DNA from: Ampelomyces quisqualis
Taxonomy: Eukaryota; Ascomycota; Dothideomycetes; Pleosporales; Phaeosphaeriaceae
Assembly: GCA_018398575.1 (NCBI GenBank)
Contig: JAGTXZ010000010.1
Location: 2,418,001 to 2,482,000 of the forward strand
DNA length: 64,000 nt
Reading direction: 5' to 3'
The position numbers were made by a program, and so were the translations under genes. Positions within the stretch are counted from its first letter, which is position 1. Each line of letters begins with the position of its first letter. Below the pieces are notes generated by a model, which saw only the letters and a list, made by a program, of their open reading frames with translations, was not told the origin of the DNA and searched no databases. Positions 53,534-64,000 of this stretch are shown piece after piece.

Positions 53534-54813
53534 ATGCCCTACAACACACGGCGCAAGTCGCTCTCGCTGCCGTCGCTCGGCATCCACCTCCCAGGAGCTT
53601 CGCGCTCATTGGCGCGCTCACCGCCCTCGGCAAGCGACGCCCACCACCCAGCGAAGAAGGCCAAACGCACACACGCCAACCCGACCTCGTCCATCGCATC
53701 GCCGCCCCGCCCTACCACACTGCGCTTCCATGAGCAGCGGCCAAAGAGCGCAGGCCGGGTGGCAGACACCCCGCCACCTTCACCCGGCGGCGAGTCGGCG
53801 CAAGCCAAAGTCGACACCCAGGGCATCGACGACGACATTGTTGTCGCCGTCATCGAGCAGCTCCACAAGACGGGCAACCGACCCCACCTGCTCAAGGAAC
53901 TTGCCATGGTTCTGTCACCCACCATACCCATCGTCGAGAGGTACGCACCCAGGCCCCTACTACCCCACACCGACCCGTCTTACTCCTGCTGACATGCCTT
54001 AGCTCGGCGAATCCTGCTGCCATCATCTCGTCACGTCTCACCATCTACCTCAAGCGCAACTGGACCGCCCTGTCGCGCTGCCCTCTGGACAAGAAGCTCG
54101 TCGGCACCCACCCAAAGCGCGTCTACTACTTCCTCACCACGTGCGCACACCAGCCCATCCCTGCAGACGCTGGCCATGTGCTTGCTGCCGCCCGCATAAT
54201 CACGCCCTCGCTGTCGTCTGCCGCTTCCGAGGAGGAAGATTTCGATGCTCGCTCGCGAGATCGCATGTCGCCTTCGCCCGAACTGGACCTCTCCGACTAT
54301 GACGAGAACCACGTAGACCCCTTCTCGAGCCAGTCCCACCCGCCGACCACGGCAAACATTGCAAACAATCGTCGCGCCCAGTCGCCACCGTTAGAAAAGG
54401 ACGAGCGCGAGTTCACCCAAACTGCATCGTTCCTGCAGCAAAGGCGGAGAAGTCAGGAGGCCGAGCAGCGCGAGCGATCCGCCAGCGCCTCTGCCACGAT
54501 CGCACCCTCGGAAAACAAGGACGTCGTCATGGAGGAAGTCCACCCTACCATCGAGGAGACGGAAGAAAGCGCCGCACGGAAGAACTCGGAGATGGCCGTT
54601 GCCCTCTTCGGCCAGACCAATGCCGCGTCTACCTTTGCCTCGACCTTTCCCGTCAGCAGCCCCGCGCTGAAACCAGTGCTTTTCATCGAAATGCCTCCTC
54701 CATCTTACAAACCTCATCCTGTCAAGCTCGACCTCGACGACCTCGACTGGACTACGAAAAGTCCCGAGATGATTGAGCTCGACGAGCTCGATGTTCTTTT
54801 TGGCGAATACTAG
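53534..54813 (+). CDS. GDS1-like winged-helix protein
   Basis: Two exons, 53534-53940 and 54003-54813; 62-bp intron (GTACGC...GCTGACATG...TTAG); 405 residues. The join restores 'VESSANPAAIISSRL'. Residues about 98-183 form the domain of fungal Gds1-type proteins: 'DDDIVVAVIEQLHKTGNRPH', 'LLKELAMVLSPTIPIVE', 'RLTIYLKRNWTALSRCPL' and 'HPKRVYYFLTT', a winged-helix-like fold. The N terminus is basic with Ser/Pro ('MPYNTRRKSLSLPS', 'PAKKAKRTH'), suggesting nuclear location. The C-terminal half is acidic and disordered and ends 'DLDDLDWTTKSPEMIELDEL'. Yeast GDS1 is a genetic suppressor linked to nuclear-mitochondrial function; the role here is inferred. Confidence 0.78.
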
Positions 54814-56160
54814 AGCCCTGGAGACTCGCAACTCCCATCTGCTCAGCATACGACATTCACGACTTTTTGCACGTCCTCTGATCTACTTCTCCACCTTGTC
54901 GTATTACTCATCTCTTCTTATTTCCTCAGGTGCAATGTCCTAGATGGTTTCTCTATCGCCGCTCACGCTGCATCATATACTCTGGAGTGGTTGTCGTAAT
55001 ACAGGCTGGAGTTCAGCGACTGGTGTTATGGGATCACTGGCGCTGAATGATGACTTCTTGTACTATTAGCTGTTTGAGTGTATTAATGCGCGTCAGGGAT
55101 AGGTTCGAGGCACTGGTTGTTGCTCGACATGATCTTTTCTGGCGTTGTGGGCATACCAGTTCTGGACGGGACAGGACAAAAGCGACTAGATTGCTCGAGA
55201 TGAATCGCTAGAGAAAAGCTTCTCTGAAATTAAAAAAACAGTTGATATCTTCACACAACGTCTCTCCTGCTGTGAACGTGTCGACCGTGCTCTCGAGCTA
55301 TGATGTGTGTCCGTTTCACCAGGTAGTCCCCTGCATGCACCGCAGCTCTTCTGCGAGAACTTGTACATATCAACGTATGTATGCGTCTGCTCGCCGCACC
55401 TCACGCTAACTGACTACGCTGGCATGCTCTCATGCACAACTCATCAAGAATAACTGGGCCCTCACCGGCTGGCAGCTTCACGCCCGAAAGCCCTAGTGGA
55501 GCCGCATCGACACGGTGAACAGACGATCCCTGGCTACCAAAGCTTGGCACTACCTACACCGAGAGAGAGTTGCAGTCGAGGACACCGCCTCACTTGGGAG
55601 GCACGAACCGCACAATGGCATTGTAACAACGAACCCAATCCTGCGACCTCTGATATGCAGGCCAACTCTCGATGATGCATTGGAGATTCGCCAGCCTCTC
55701 AGTTCGCAGCATACGGGTAGGGAGGCTGGGCTGGTGCTCTGGTCAGATCAGCAAGCGAACCCAATGGTGGTCAGAGCCTAGCCAGCAAATCGCAGCACGA
55801 CGCCCAACCTCGCATCTAAGAGTCGAGGGTGCGCATGCGCGCAGCGCCACACGTCCCATCCCCATTTCACTTTTTCGATACTCCGTAACGTGCGTTATCT
55901 GTGTTCCGGCAGCCGTTTTTTTGCCCTGCGTCGAGTGCCCAACTGCCGCCGCCTGATATCGCCCCTACACTGCCAACCGTCACCTCGTCAAAGCAGCCAA
56001 AACGTCTGACGATAAATTCGGCCGCATTAGCGGGTGGCTTGACCACGCTGAAGTGGCCTCTCTCGACAGCGGTTCTGACTGGAATCACGTTACCTCGTCC
56101 GAGTCAAGTGCATCCTCAAACATCCCCCGCGGGCGACCAAGGAAGAAAACGCCCGGCAAA
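54814..56160. other. Intergenic region, about 1.3 kb
   Basis: The 3' flank of the GDS1-like gene and the upstream region of the DUF2235 gene. From about 55957 the frame of the DUF2235 gene is already open, without an ATG, so part of this may be its 5' exon. No other gene recognised. Confidence 0.45.
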
Positions 56161-58118
56161 ATGTCCATTGCACCTTCAAGAGCGAGGAGTAGGAGCCGGG
56201 TGCCAAGTACCATGGCCCCGAGAAGTCCCGCACCCATCGTTGTGGATGCGCCGCCTCGCAATATGAAATCACCCCTGATCGTTGATATTCCGGCCAGACC
56301 GAGGAGTAGGAGCGTGGGAAGGAACGGACCGCTTTCTATGGAACCGCCTGGATTGAGTGGCGGCAGAGGCATGTTCAAGAGACTGATTGTGGCATGTGAT
56401 GGCACGTGGAATGACTCGGATGATGGCACTAAAAATGGAAAACTTGCCATCCCGAGCAATGTTACACGAATGTCCAGAGCGATCAAAGCCGTCAGTCAAG
56501 ACGGTGTTCAGCAGATTGTGAACTATCATTCTGGTGTTGGAACAGAGGGGACAAAACTCTCCCGCTTGATCGGAGGAACAACAGGCAAAGGTCTCTCCGA
56601 AAACGTTCGAGAAGCGTACTCGTTCTTGGCCAACAATTACCATCACGGCGACGAAATCTTTCTGCTGGGCTTCTCGAGAGGCGCTTTCACTGCCCGCAGC
56701 ATTGGTGGCTTGATTGGCGAGATTGGTCTACTTACCAAGAAAGGACTCAACGCGCTTCCTGAAGTGTACGAAGACGTGCAGCACAGGAGAGACGTCCATT
56801 ATGTGCCAGCACATCCCGACATTCCATTCACACGCAAACCCAGTGCATCTGACCCACGATACGCACAAGAGCTGGAACGAAGAGGCCTCACGCGACTCGA
56901 CATTCCAATTAAAGTTATTGCTGTGTGGGATACAGTGGGTTCCCTGGGCATCCCGCGCGTCGGCTTCCTCCAACGCGTTGGTCTGCAAATGCGCGAGTCA
57001 CGTGCGACGACCTTTTACGACACCAAACTCAGCGATTGTGTCGAGAATGCGTTCCAAGCTCTCGCTCTCGACGAGCAAAGATCATCATTTTCGCCTGCTG
57101 TATGGGAGAAGCCCGAAGGAAATCGCACTACGCTACGACAAGTATGGTTTCCAGGCGCGCATGCCAATGTCGGAGGTGGGTATGACGATCAGCAGATTGC
57201 GGATATCAGCCTTGCTTGGATGATGAGCCAGTTTGAACCCTTCTTGGATATGAGAGATGAATTTCTGTTCGAGCAGGATGAGCAAAATGAAAAGTATTAC
57301 AAGAGGGTGGAAGGCGAAGTAAGACCATGGAGTTTTGGAAGGCTATATAGCGAGTTGACGGGTCTGTTTGCGCTGGGAGGAAGCACTGTAAGTTCTAGGC
57401 ATCCTCCGCTACAAGAGATACATCTCATACATTCCCCAAGGTCCGCCACCCAGGCCACTACACTGCTGTCGACCCCCATTCCGGCCGTGCAACTGACCGA
57501 CCCCTTCGCCAAACAAACGAATATATCCACCCCTCGGTCCGCACGCGCTTCAAACTTGAAGGCCCAGGCATCCTCGACCGCGGGGCTTACGAAGCCCGCG
57601 GCCTAACCGCAAACTACAAGCTCGTCGTCGACTACGGCCCCGACATTGCCAAGGTGGCATCCGCGGACCCAGAAGTATACTGGAAAATCCGCTCGCGCGA
57701 CACCGACGGCGTCCGCACACTCCCCGAAGCACCGCTCTGGCGCTTGGAACGCGAACTCGCGCGCAAAGATCCGCGGATCTACGATTACTACAAGCGCCCG
57801 CCAGCCACAGCATCCACAAAGAAATCTCGCCGAGCGCAACGACCCATGAGTGCGGATTTGAGTGCTTCTCGTCCACCGAGCGGCATCGCGAGTCCGAAAA
57901 AAGTGAGTAGAAAGGACACGTTTAGTCCTAGGTCGACGTTTCCGGCCGAGGATCGGGCGCCGAAGAGGAGTAGTACCATGGGGCATGGAGAGGGGAAGCG
58001 AGCGAGGAGTAGAGCCCGCAGTGCGAGCTTTGATGACAGGGAGACAGAGATTAGGGACACGATGCCTCATCGGCGAGAAAAGGATCGGGCGTGGTGGGAC
58101 GGGATTGGCAGGAAGTAA
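56161..58118 (+). CDS. DUF2235 alpha/beta-hydrolase-type protein
   Basis: Exons 56161-57387 and 57441-58118; 53-bp intron (GTAAGT...CCAAG); 634 residues from the first in-frame ATG. DUF2235 features: 'LIVACDGTWNDSDDGT' (79-90), nucleophile Ser172 in 'GFSRGAFTAR', Asp257 in 'VIAVWDTVGSLG' and His334 in 'FPGAHANVGGGY'. After the intron comes 'VRHPGHYTAVDP', then 'TNEYIHPSVRTRF'. The family includes bacterial Tle1-type phospholipase effectors; the fungal role is unknown. Both termini are basic, Ser/Arg-rich and disordered. The frame is open upstream of 56161 with coding-like text ('SSNIPRGRPRKKTPGK') but no ATG, so a 5' exon is likely missing from this model. Confidence 0.82.
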
Positions 58119-60180
58119 ACCAGCGGGCATGGAAAGCCCTTTGGCCTTCTTTTTCGCTACCCTGCTATACTAGCAGGATCAAGACAAGATGGTTTCGATA
58201 CCTGGATCATACACCATGTGTGGATGCATATACCCCATCTTTACCCTGCAACCCCCTTTCCCAACCCCACGTCGTCCACGCCTTGCAACGCACTCCTCCA
58301 TCTCCCTTTCCACACGCCCGTTTTCCAACCCACGTGGGAAAACACCAACATCCTCGTCACCCCAGCGACCTGGCTCCACCGCCCTGACCCAAAGCTACCA
58401 ATCCCAACACCCCAAATCCCCCTTGCATATTCCTTCTCGACGTCTTTCCGCTGTCGTCTGTTCCGCCTGCCCGGTCACGCACAAACACGCACATGCTAGA
58501 CTCCTCTCCTGCGCGGACTGGCTAGCGTGTACGCTGTACGCAGTTCTCTGTGCTCGACAGCGCCCGTGCGGATCCCAGCATGGCGTCCGAGTCGCAGTGG
58601 GAGGGGGAGTGTACATGGCGTTTATATTTTTCAGGCGCTGTGGTTTTTCGGTGTGTTGCGGGGTGTGGAGGTTATTTTGTCTCTGGACTTTGCAAGCCAA
58701 GGCTTGCTTTGCTATGAGACCCCAACGAACGGGTGTGATGAGCGAGTGGGGAATTCCCTGACTCGTTGGGGCTATTCGGGATTGAACAGTCGGCCATGGA
58801 CAGGCGTGGTGTGTCTGCGCGGTTCGGAAAGATATGGGATGACAAAGGCGTGTCTGGGAAGAACGTCGATTGGGTCTGAAACTGCGTTGCAGAATGGTGA
58901 TGGAGGCTGGCAAAAATCAACGCGTCGCATGTGTGGTTTGTGGTCGAGAAATTTCTGCTACGCTGAGATACGTGTGCGGTGGGTGTGTGGGTTCAAAGAC
59001 GTCGAGGATGAAGAGAGTCCACTGTCAGAGACATGTAAGTCGTGCTTGCGAACATGGGGTGTAAATACCTCCCTTCTCCGCCCTTGGCTACTCTTCCTCT
59101 TGCTACTCTTTCCATTATCCCTGGTCGGAATCTGACAGAAGCAGAGACCATGGCGTTGCGACTTTCTGTCGAAAAGATGCGGCCATGTCCCCGAGACTAC
59201 AAATGCGATCGCACGACGATGGATGGCTTTGCAGGGAAGAATCCGCCGTGTAAACTTCTTCCTTTGCGTCTAGGTTCCTCTTGCTATTGCACATCACCTC
59301 CAAAACTGTTGAAAGGACTCTGAATTTGATCAAAAAATGGCATCTTTTCCGTCACTCCCTTGAAAATTGGGGACGCTCGACTAATAGCTGTGCATATTTA
59401 CATCCCCTTGCGTCTCTTCCTGGCGCAGAAGTAGACCCTGTCCACGCGCTATGCTTGGTTGGAGATTTGACGTCGCGTTCTCACGTTTTGCGCTGTTGTA
59501 GTCTGGTTTAATACTGTGAGGGGAACCATGACGTTTCGACACATGTGAAAGACAAGGAGTCTGTACCACTGGTCTTGATGCTAAGATATAAACACCTCTT
59601 GCCGTCGTCTTCAGTCTGGCGTTTTGAGAAAAGAAAGGGAAACACAACTATGCAGGCTTCACGCTGGCTAGAACACGACTTTCAGGCGTGACCATTGTGA
59701 ATCAAGTGAGAAGAAACAATAGAAAATGTAATGGATAACAGCTTGATACATGCGCAAAGGCTGGGAAGCGTGCACGTACTCGCTCGCGTCCTGCTTCCAT
59801 CGCAGAACGACGAAGCAAAAAGCCAACAGACCAAGCGTGAAAATATAAACACACGTCTTCGTCACACCCACAAATGCAATGTACACACCAACGTAGCTGT
59901 TCTTACAAAACGAACCCTCAGCATTCCTCTTCCGTTCAACATCGAACCTCCCGCCACTCTCTCCTTCCCTCCTCGCTCCGTATCCACTCGCTCCCCGGCA
60001 AAGTAGGAAATGCATCATGACCCAGTCTCTCCATCACAGTTCTCGTCCTCGCCGTCTCTCTCGCTCCCACACTCGTCGTGCCTTCGCTGCCCTGCTCCGA
60101 TAACGGTGTCGCGCTCTTACTTCGATTCGAACTAATCGAACCTGACCTCGTGATATCATCCGGTGTGTTGCCTTGGGAAT
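58119..60180. other. Intergenic region between convergent genes, about 2 kb
   Basis: It holds the 3' ends of the DUF2235 (+) and DUF3112 (-) genes. Several overlapping frames of 60-200 codons are open, but the longest (from 58527) has no ATG at its start and no protein character. I see no supported gene. Confidence 0.5.
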
Positions 60181-62140
60181 TCAAGTCAAGGACTCGGTGC
60201 GCGTCGGCGCTGTGTCGTTGGGATGGGGCGATGAGTTCGAGGCTGGGGGAGCGGCGGTGGACGGTGATGGTTGAGGTATATCGGGAGTATCGACGGGTGT
60301 GGACGCATGATTCATCGTTCTATCAGCTCTTGTGCGGGTTTGCCGAGTCTTTAAAGCAGACTTTGGTGGAAATGTTGCGCGCTGTCGTGGAGCGAGTGGG
60401 TTGCGCAACCTGGTTTTCTTTGGCTTCGTGTCCGGTGTTGGCGCCTCGGTCGTTGTCTGATCCTCCTCATCGTGAGTTTGCATCGGCTCTATCGATGCTT
60501 TACTTGGTGTTCCTGCGCTGGTTTGGGCTCTGATGTGACGTGCGGACTGCTTCTGATTCCTCTCACTGTTTTGTTCTAGCGCAGCTAGCGCATCGGTGAT
60601 GGCATCGCCCACATCGACACCATTCAGATCATGGTCCGCAATTTCAAACGTCTTTATTGGCGTACCAGTCCTGCTTAATGGGTTATTTTGCCCGCGGAGA
60701 GACATCGAGATCGGCTGGGTTGAGCTAATCGGAAGTGGCCACTCCGAAGGAATGCCCGGCATAGGTGGAGGTTTGTCAGCGAAGGTGACAGATCGATCAT
60801 TATGCGTGGTTCGTGAGGAGATTGGGTTAGATTCCACGCTGCTGACGCGAATGCTCGCCGATCCAGTCGAAACGCGCTTGACTTTCCATGCCCCAGTCTT
60901 GTTGTCCACCTCAAGTGTCGAATCGCCATATTGCAAAGAATCGGCTAGCGTGCGGGAATCCTCGAAGACCGATGTTTCATATTGATGCAGTGTCTCACGG
61001 GATTCATTTCGATGTGATGTAGGCACGACGGTAGCTTCGCACTCGAGACTCTTTTCGCTGGCCTCCTGCGCGAGATTGACTTTGCTCTGGCTGCCGAAGT
61101 CCACACCGCTGTTGCGTCCAGAGTAATCACCAGAAATTCTTGACTTATCTGGCACATGGAAGCGTAGGTCAACGCGGACGAGTGCAAACATGACGACAAC
61201 GATGATTTCAGTAAGGAAGTTGAAGCCGTAGAAACAAGCTTTGTGAAGGTACCATGGCTTGTCGACTGGTTGACCTGCGGAATTCAGCACGGGAGTTTGC
61301 GGGATCCAGGCGATGACGCATCGGAACAGCTGTCCAGTGGTGAGAACAGCGACAGCGATTAACAGGATCGTGATGTTGATGCGCAGCCGGCCTGCTCCAA
61401 ATTTTTCGACTTCGTGTCGGGGTAGGAGGACGGATATTAGAACAATAACGGCCGGCGCAAAGCAGAAGACTGTGAAGTAAGTTTGCCCGGTAAGCACTAG
61501 AGCACGGAAGGCATGTAGCTTCGTATCTTTGACCGTGAAGAATTGCCAGATATTTGCTATGATGAGCATGATCAGAGTAGTTATCAAAACAACAAGTGCA
61601 CCTCGATGGAAGACTCGATATTGGGTGGACCAGCCGAGTCGTTGATGTTGCGCGCGGACGACACGCTGTACGAAAAACCAGTTTATCATGAACAGGATTA
61701 TCGTCCCAACGTATACGAACACGTTAGCGGCGATACCGAGACCGACATTTCTTGGAGAGCAGGCCCATGCTATTCGCAGGGACATGGTAACAATTCGGAT
61801 TTTACAAAGACCTGTATCGAGTCAGTATATGAACTGAATTGACCAGAGGATGCATACCAAGGATTGCGCCATTGAAGATGAACTTGTGCCCACGACCTTT
61901 GTTGGCCTTCAAAATCTTGATGTGGATGACGCCGAAGACAAGGTACAGGATGAGCAAGATGACAGTTACAGGTACATCTGGTATTATTGCTGGGTTTCCG
62001 CCGAGGCCTTGGTTACGAGGGGAATACGGAGGACTTTGAGCTGCCGTACTCTGGTTCTACGTATCGGTCAGCTGTGAAGTCGCTGCACTGAGATTGTAGC
62101 TACTGACCGGCGAGATGATTGCTCCCTGGGAGCCAGACAT
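60181..62140 (-). CDS. DUF3112-family multi-spanning membrane protein
   Basis: Three exons: 62140-62108, 62056-61858, 61811-60181; introns of 51 and 46 bp; 620 residues. The tiny first exon encodes 'MSGSQGAIISP'. Exon 2 gives the first membrane helix ('VTVILLILYLVFGVIHIKIL'-like) and 'NKGRGHKFIFNGAIL'. The join to exon 3 reads 'GLCKIRIVTMSLRIAWA', a strong DUF3112 signature. About six more hydrophobic helices follow ('VYVGTIILFMINWFFV', 'ALVVLITTLIMLIIANIW', 'ITILLIAVAVLTTGQL', 'NFLTEIIVVVMFALVRVDL'). After 'RFHVPDK' the last ~340 residues are a hydrophilic, Ser/Thr/Pro-rich, probably cytoplasmic tail. Fungal-specific, function unknown; a receptor- or transporter-like topology is only inference. 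Confidence 0.85.
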
Positions 62141-64000
62141 CTTTCGCGGTTACACAAAGCGCGAGCAGGTTGAGAGGTCAAACAAGAAGTCGAACGTACT
62201 AAACTTAACATGCAGGTGGAGCACCGTATATCAGGTGCGTGGACACCACAACTCCAGGCCTAGACACGATATGCATGGCTTCATGCACGTGGTACCAGGT
62301 AGACAGCAAATGAATGACGACTGTGTGACATTTGATTGTAATCGAGACCAATTGAGGTCACGAACCAAGATCAGAGTCCCCATAGGCATGATCCGAGCGA
62401 GCCACACCCCTTGTCCATGTCGAACCACATCCGAACGTTTGTTGGGGCATGTTACTCTTGTATTGCGCAGATTCGGGCGGAAGATCGGCAGGGGACCTTG
62501 TGGCACCAGGAAAGCAAGAAATCGATATACTTTACCTTACCTTTGCTTTTTCATCCTCCTCCCCCACTCTCTCGTGTTCTGCGTTGAATTGCTTCTACAG
62601 GGCGATCGAGGGCTACAGCAGCCAATTTCATGCTGTCGAATGCCCTGTTTTCTGTAGTGACGTGATGATATTCTTGACGGTGGTGGTTGCATTCGGGTCT
62701 CCTCACAGCATCCGGAGATCTGCACGACATTCATGCTGCATGCTGATTGGACGGTGGGTGAAAGATAACTAGCCAATGACGCTAGTAGCATTCTTGACGC
62801 TTCGCTTATACAGCAAACCCGACATCACATACATCTCATGTGACTGTAGGCTGGCTGTATGTAATTTGCCTTTAAAGATGTGCTCTTTAATCCGGCTACC
62901 CACCCCAGAGTCCCGTCAGAGCTCTGCTCGCCATGCGCGATATTTGTATGATGCCTCACGTTGAGGATAGGCGACTTCGTAGACGATAAGTCGAGTTGAT
63001 GGATTTTGTAGACAATTAGTGTGATATGACAACGATAAAGGAGCCGACAAACACATTAATCAAGATGGTGTCCTCAGGATCTCGTTAAGGAGCACCTTCT
63101 CGACCGAAGATGCTGCCCGCGCTCTCCAGGTAACCGTACCTAATCAGGCGTGATATCCTTTATTGGTGGATGATGCAGCAGTGCGCGCATCGCCAGACAC
63201 CCTGTGCTTCGGAGAAGAAATTCCGGTGGGTCGTGGGGTGTGTTGCCTAACCAGCGTATTGTTCCAAGTGTCCAAGTCAGAGAATTTTGCTCTTACTTCT
63301 GCTCGTAGACAGCCGCGATGTCAACATCGCTTATGACCGAATCTTGTAATTTTTGATTCATAGCAGAGATGCACCCCAAGGGAACAAAGGGAACATCTCA
63401 TCACAGAAGCAAGTGGTGGTCGAATTGAGCTTGAGATGCGCCAGTTTCTCTCCAGCAGGATCTGCACGAGCTCGTGTGCTTGGACGCGTTTCCCTATACG
63501 ACTGAATAGAAGAGGCTTCATGTACATCCCCGGTCCATAGCGAACGCCTGAATGGCTCTATGCTGGTGTCCACTGGTATTGATTGGTGTACATCGGACTC
63601 TTGCCCTTCACTGAGCACGGATTCCGCCAAAGAATGTCGAATAGTGCTTGCGGCTGGTACCAGCGTAGTAGTGATTCCCAATACCCTGCGAAAGGTTGGG
63701 CCATGTTGAGCCATGTTGGGCCAATCCGTAATGCTTAATCTTGTCTTGACCCCATGCATCACATGCCTCCTGAATGGGAGCCCTGCTGGGCTTCTTGATG
63801 TCGGCACGTTGTTACACGAAGCCCATGAGACTGTAAGAGGTTTGTATAGCAGCGAAGTCACAGGATAACAATAGCAGTGCGGATAGAAGTGAGTTAATTC
63901 CTGTTCTGCATCTTCAGTGCAGAACTGCCCTTTTGTAGATACAACTAGACGCGTGTCCTTACGACTGGAATGCACTAGGTCTGCGACAGCGTAGCGCCGT
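62141..64000. other. Terminal region without a confident gene
   Basis: 1.9 kb. It holds the DUF3112 upstream region. A minus-strand frame at 63358-63975 (205 codons with ATG) has no recognisable motif and an unusual Cys/His/Ser-rich composition, so I do not call it. Confidence 0.45.

Noticed and set aside
58527..59135. 202-codon plus-strand frame
   Set aside because: No ATG at its start, no motif, lies between two convergent 3' ends.
63358..63975. 205-codon minus-strand frame with ATG
   Set aside because: No recognisable motif or domain and unusual composition; could be an orphan gene but cannot be supported.

Overview
The window looks like a chromosomal segment of a filamentous ascomycete (Pezizomycotina, most likely a Dothideomycete). 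Introns are short (about 46-118 bp) GT...AG introns, codon use is GC-leaning, and fungal-only families are present (DUF3112 membrane protein, DUF2235 hydrolase, DUF7730/2EXR-type protein, GDS1-type winged helix, DEF1, family-3 pectate lyase). One large AT-rich block has the damage expected of repeat-induced point mutation (RIP): TpA everywhere, and Gln codons turned into TAG/TAA.

Layout. 1-2.7 kb: wreckage of a fungal-type transcription factor. 2,741-21,126: one ~18.4 kb inactivated mobile element. It has ~30 bp terminal inverted repeats starting CACTG, a 3-bp target duplication (GCT), subterminal 21-bp repeats and fossil reading frames of a tnp2/Transposase_21-type transposase, so it is a CACTA/CMC-type element. 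Nested just inside its left end is a second element at 3,340-9,254. This is a hAT transposon flanked by a perfect 8-bp duplication (GTTGCTTA), with a fossil hAT transposase on the minus strand. On its plus strand it carries a fossil three-exon histone H3-family gene with a lengthened loop 1, a CenH3-like trait. Several introns inside the hAT element are sequence-related to one another (a TTATCAC/TTTATTAC doublet), as if made from one template.

21.1-64 kb is ordinary gene-dense DNA. In order: HAD-IIA hydrolase (-), aldo-keto reductase (+), unknown possibly mitochondrial protein (-), DEF1-like protein (+), small unknown protein (+), a graveyard of gene fragments at 31.7-34 kb that includes a phosphotransferase relic, DUF7730/2EXR-like protein (+), a degenerate tRNA-His-like sequence (-), TFIIIC/Tfc6-like WD protein (+), unknown 338-aa protein (+), ribosomal protein eS28 (-), secreted pectate lyase PL3 (-), tyrosinase relic (+), BTB protein (-), NAD-dependent epimerase/reductase (-), a doubtful locus near 48 kb (-), FAD-dependent amine oxidase (-), OMS1-like methyltransferase (+), GDS1-like protein (+), DUF2235 hydrolase (+) and DUF3112 membrane protein (-). 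Three pairs are divergent with shared upstream regions: HAD/AKR, unknown/DEF1 and FAD oxidase/OMS1. I see no secondary-metabolite cluster.

The most unusual content is the hAT element with its captured histone H3-type gene and its family of look-alike introns. All identifications come from reading the translated sequence; no database search was run.
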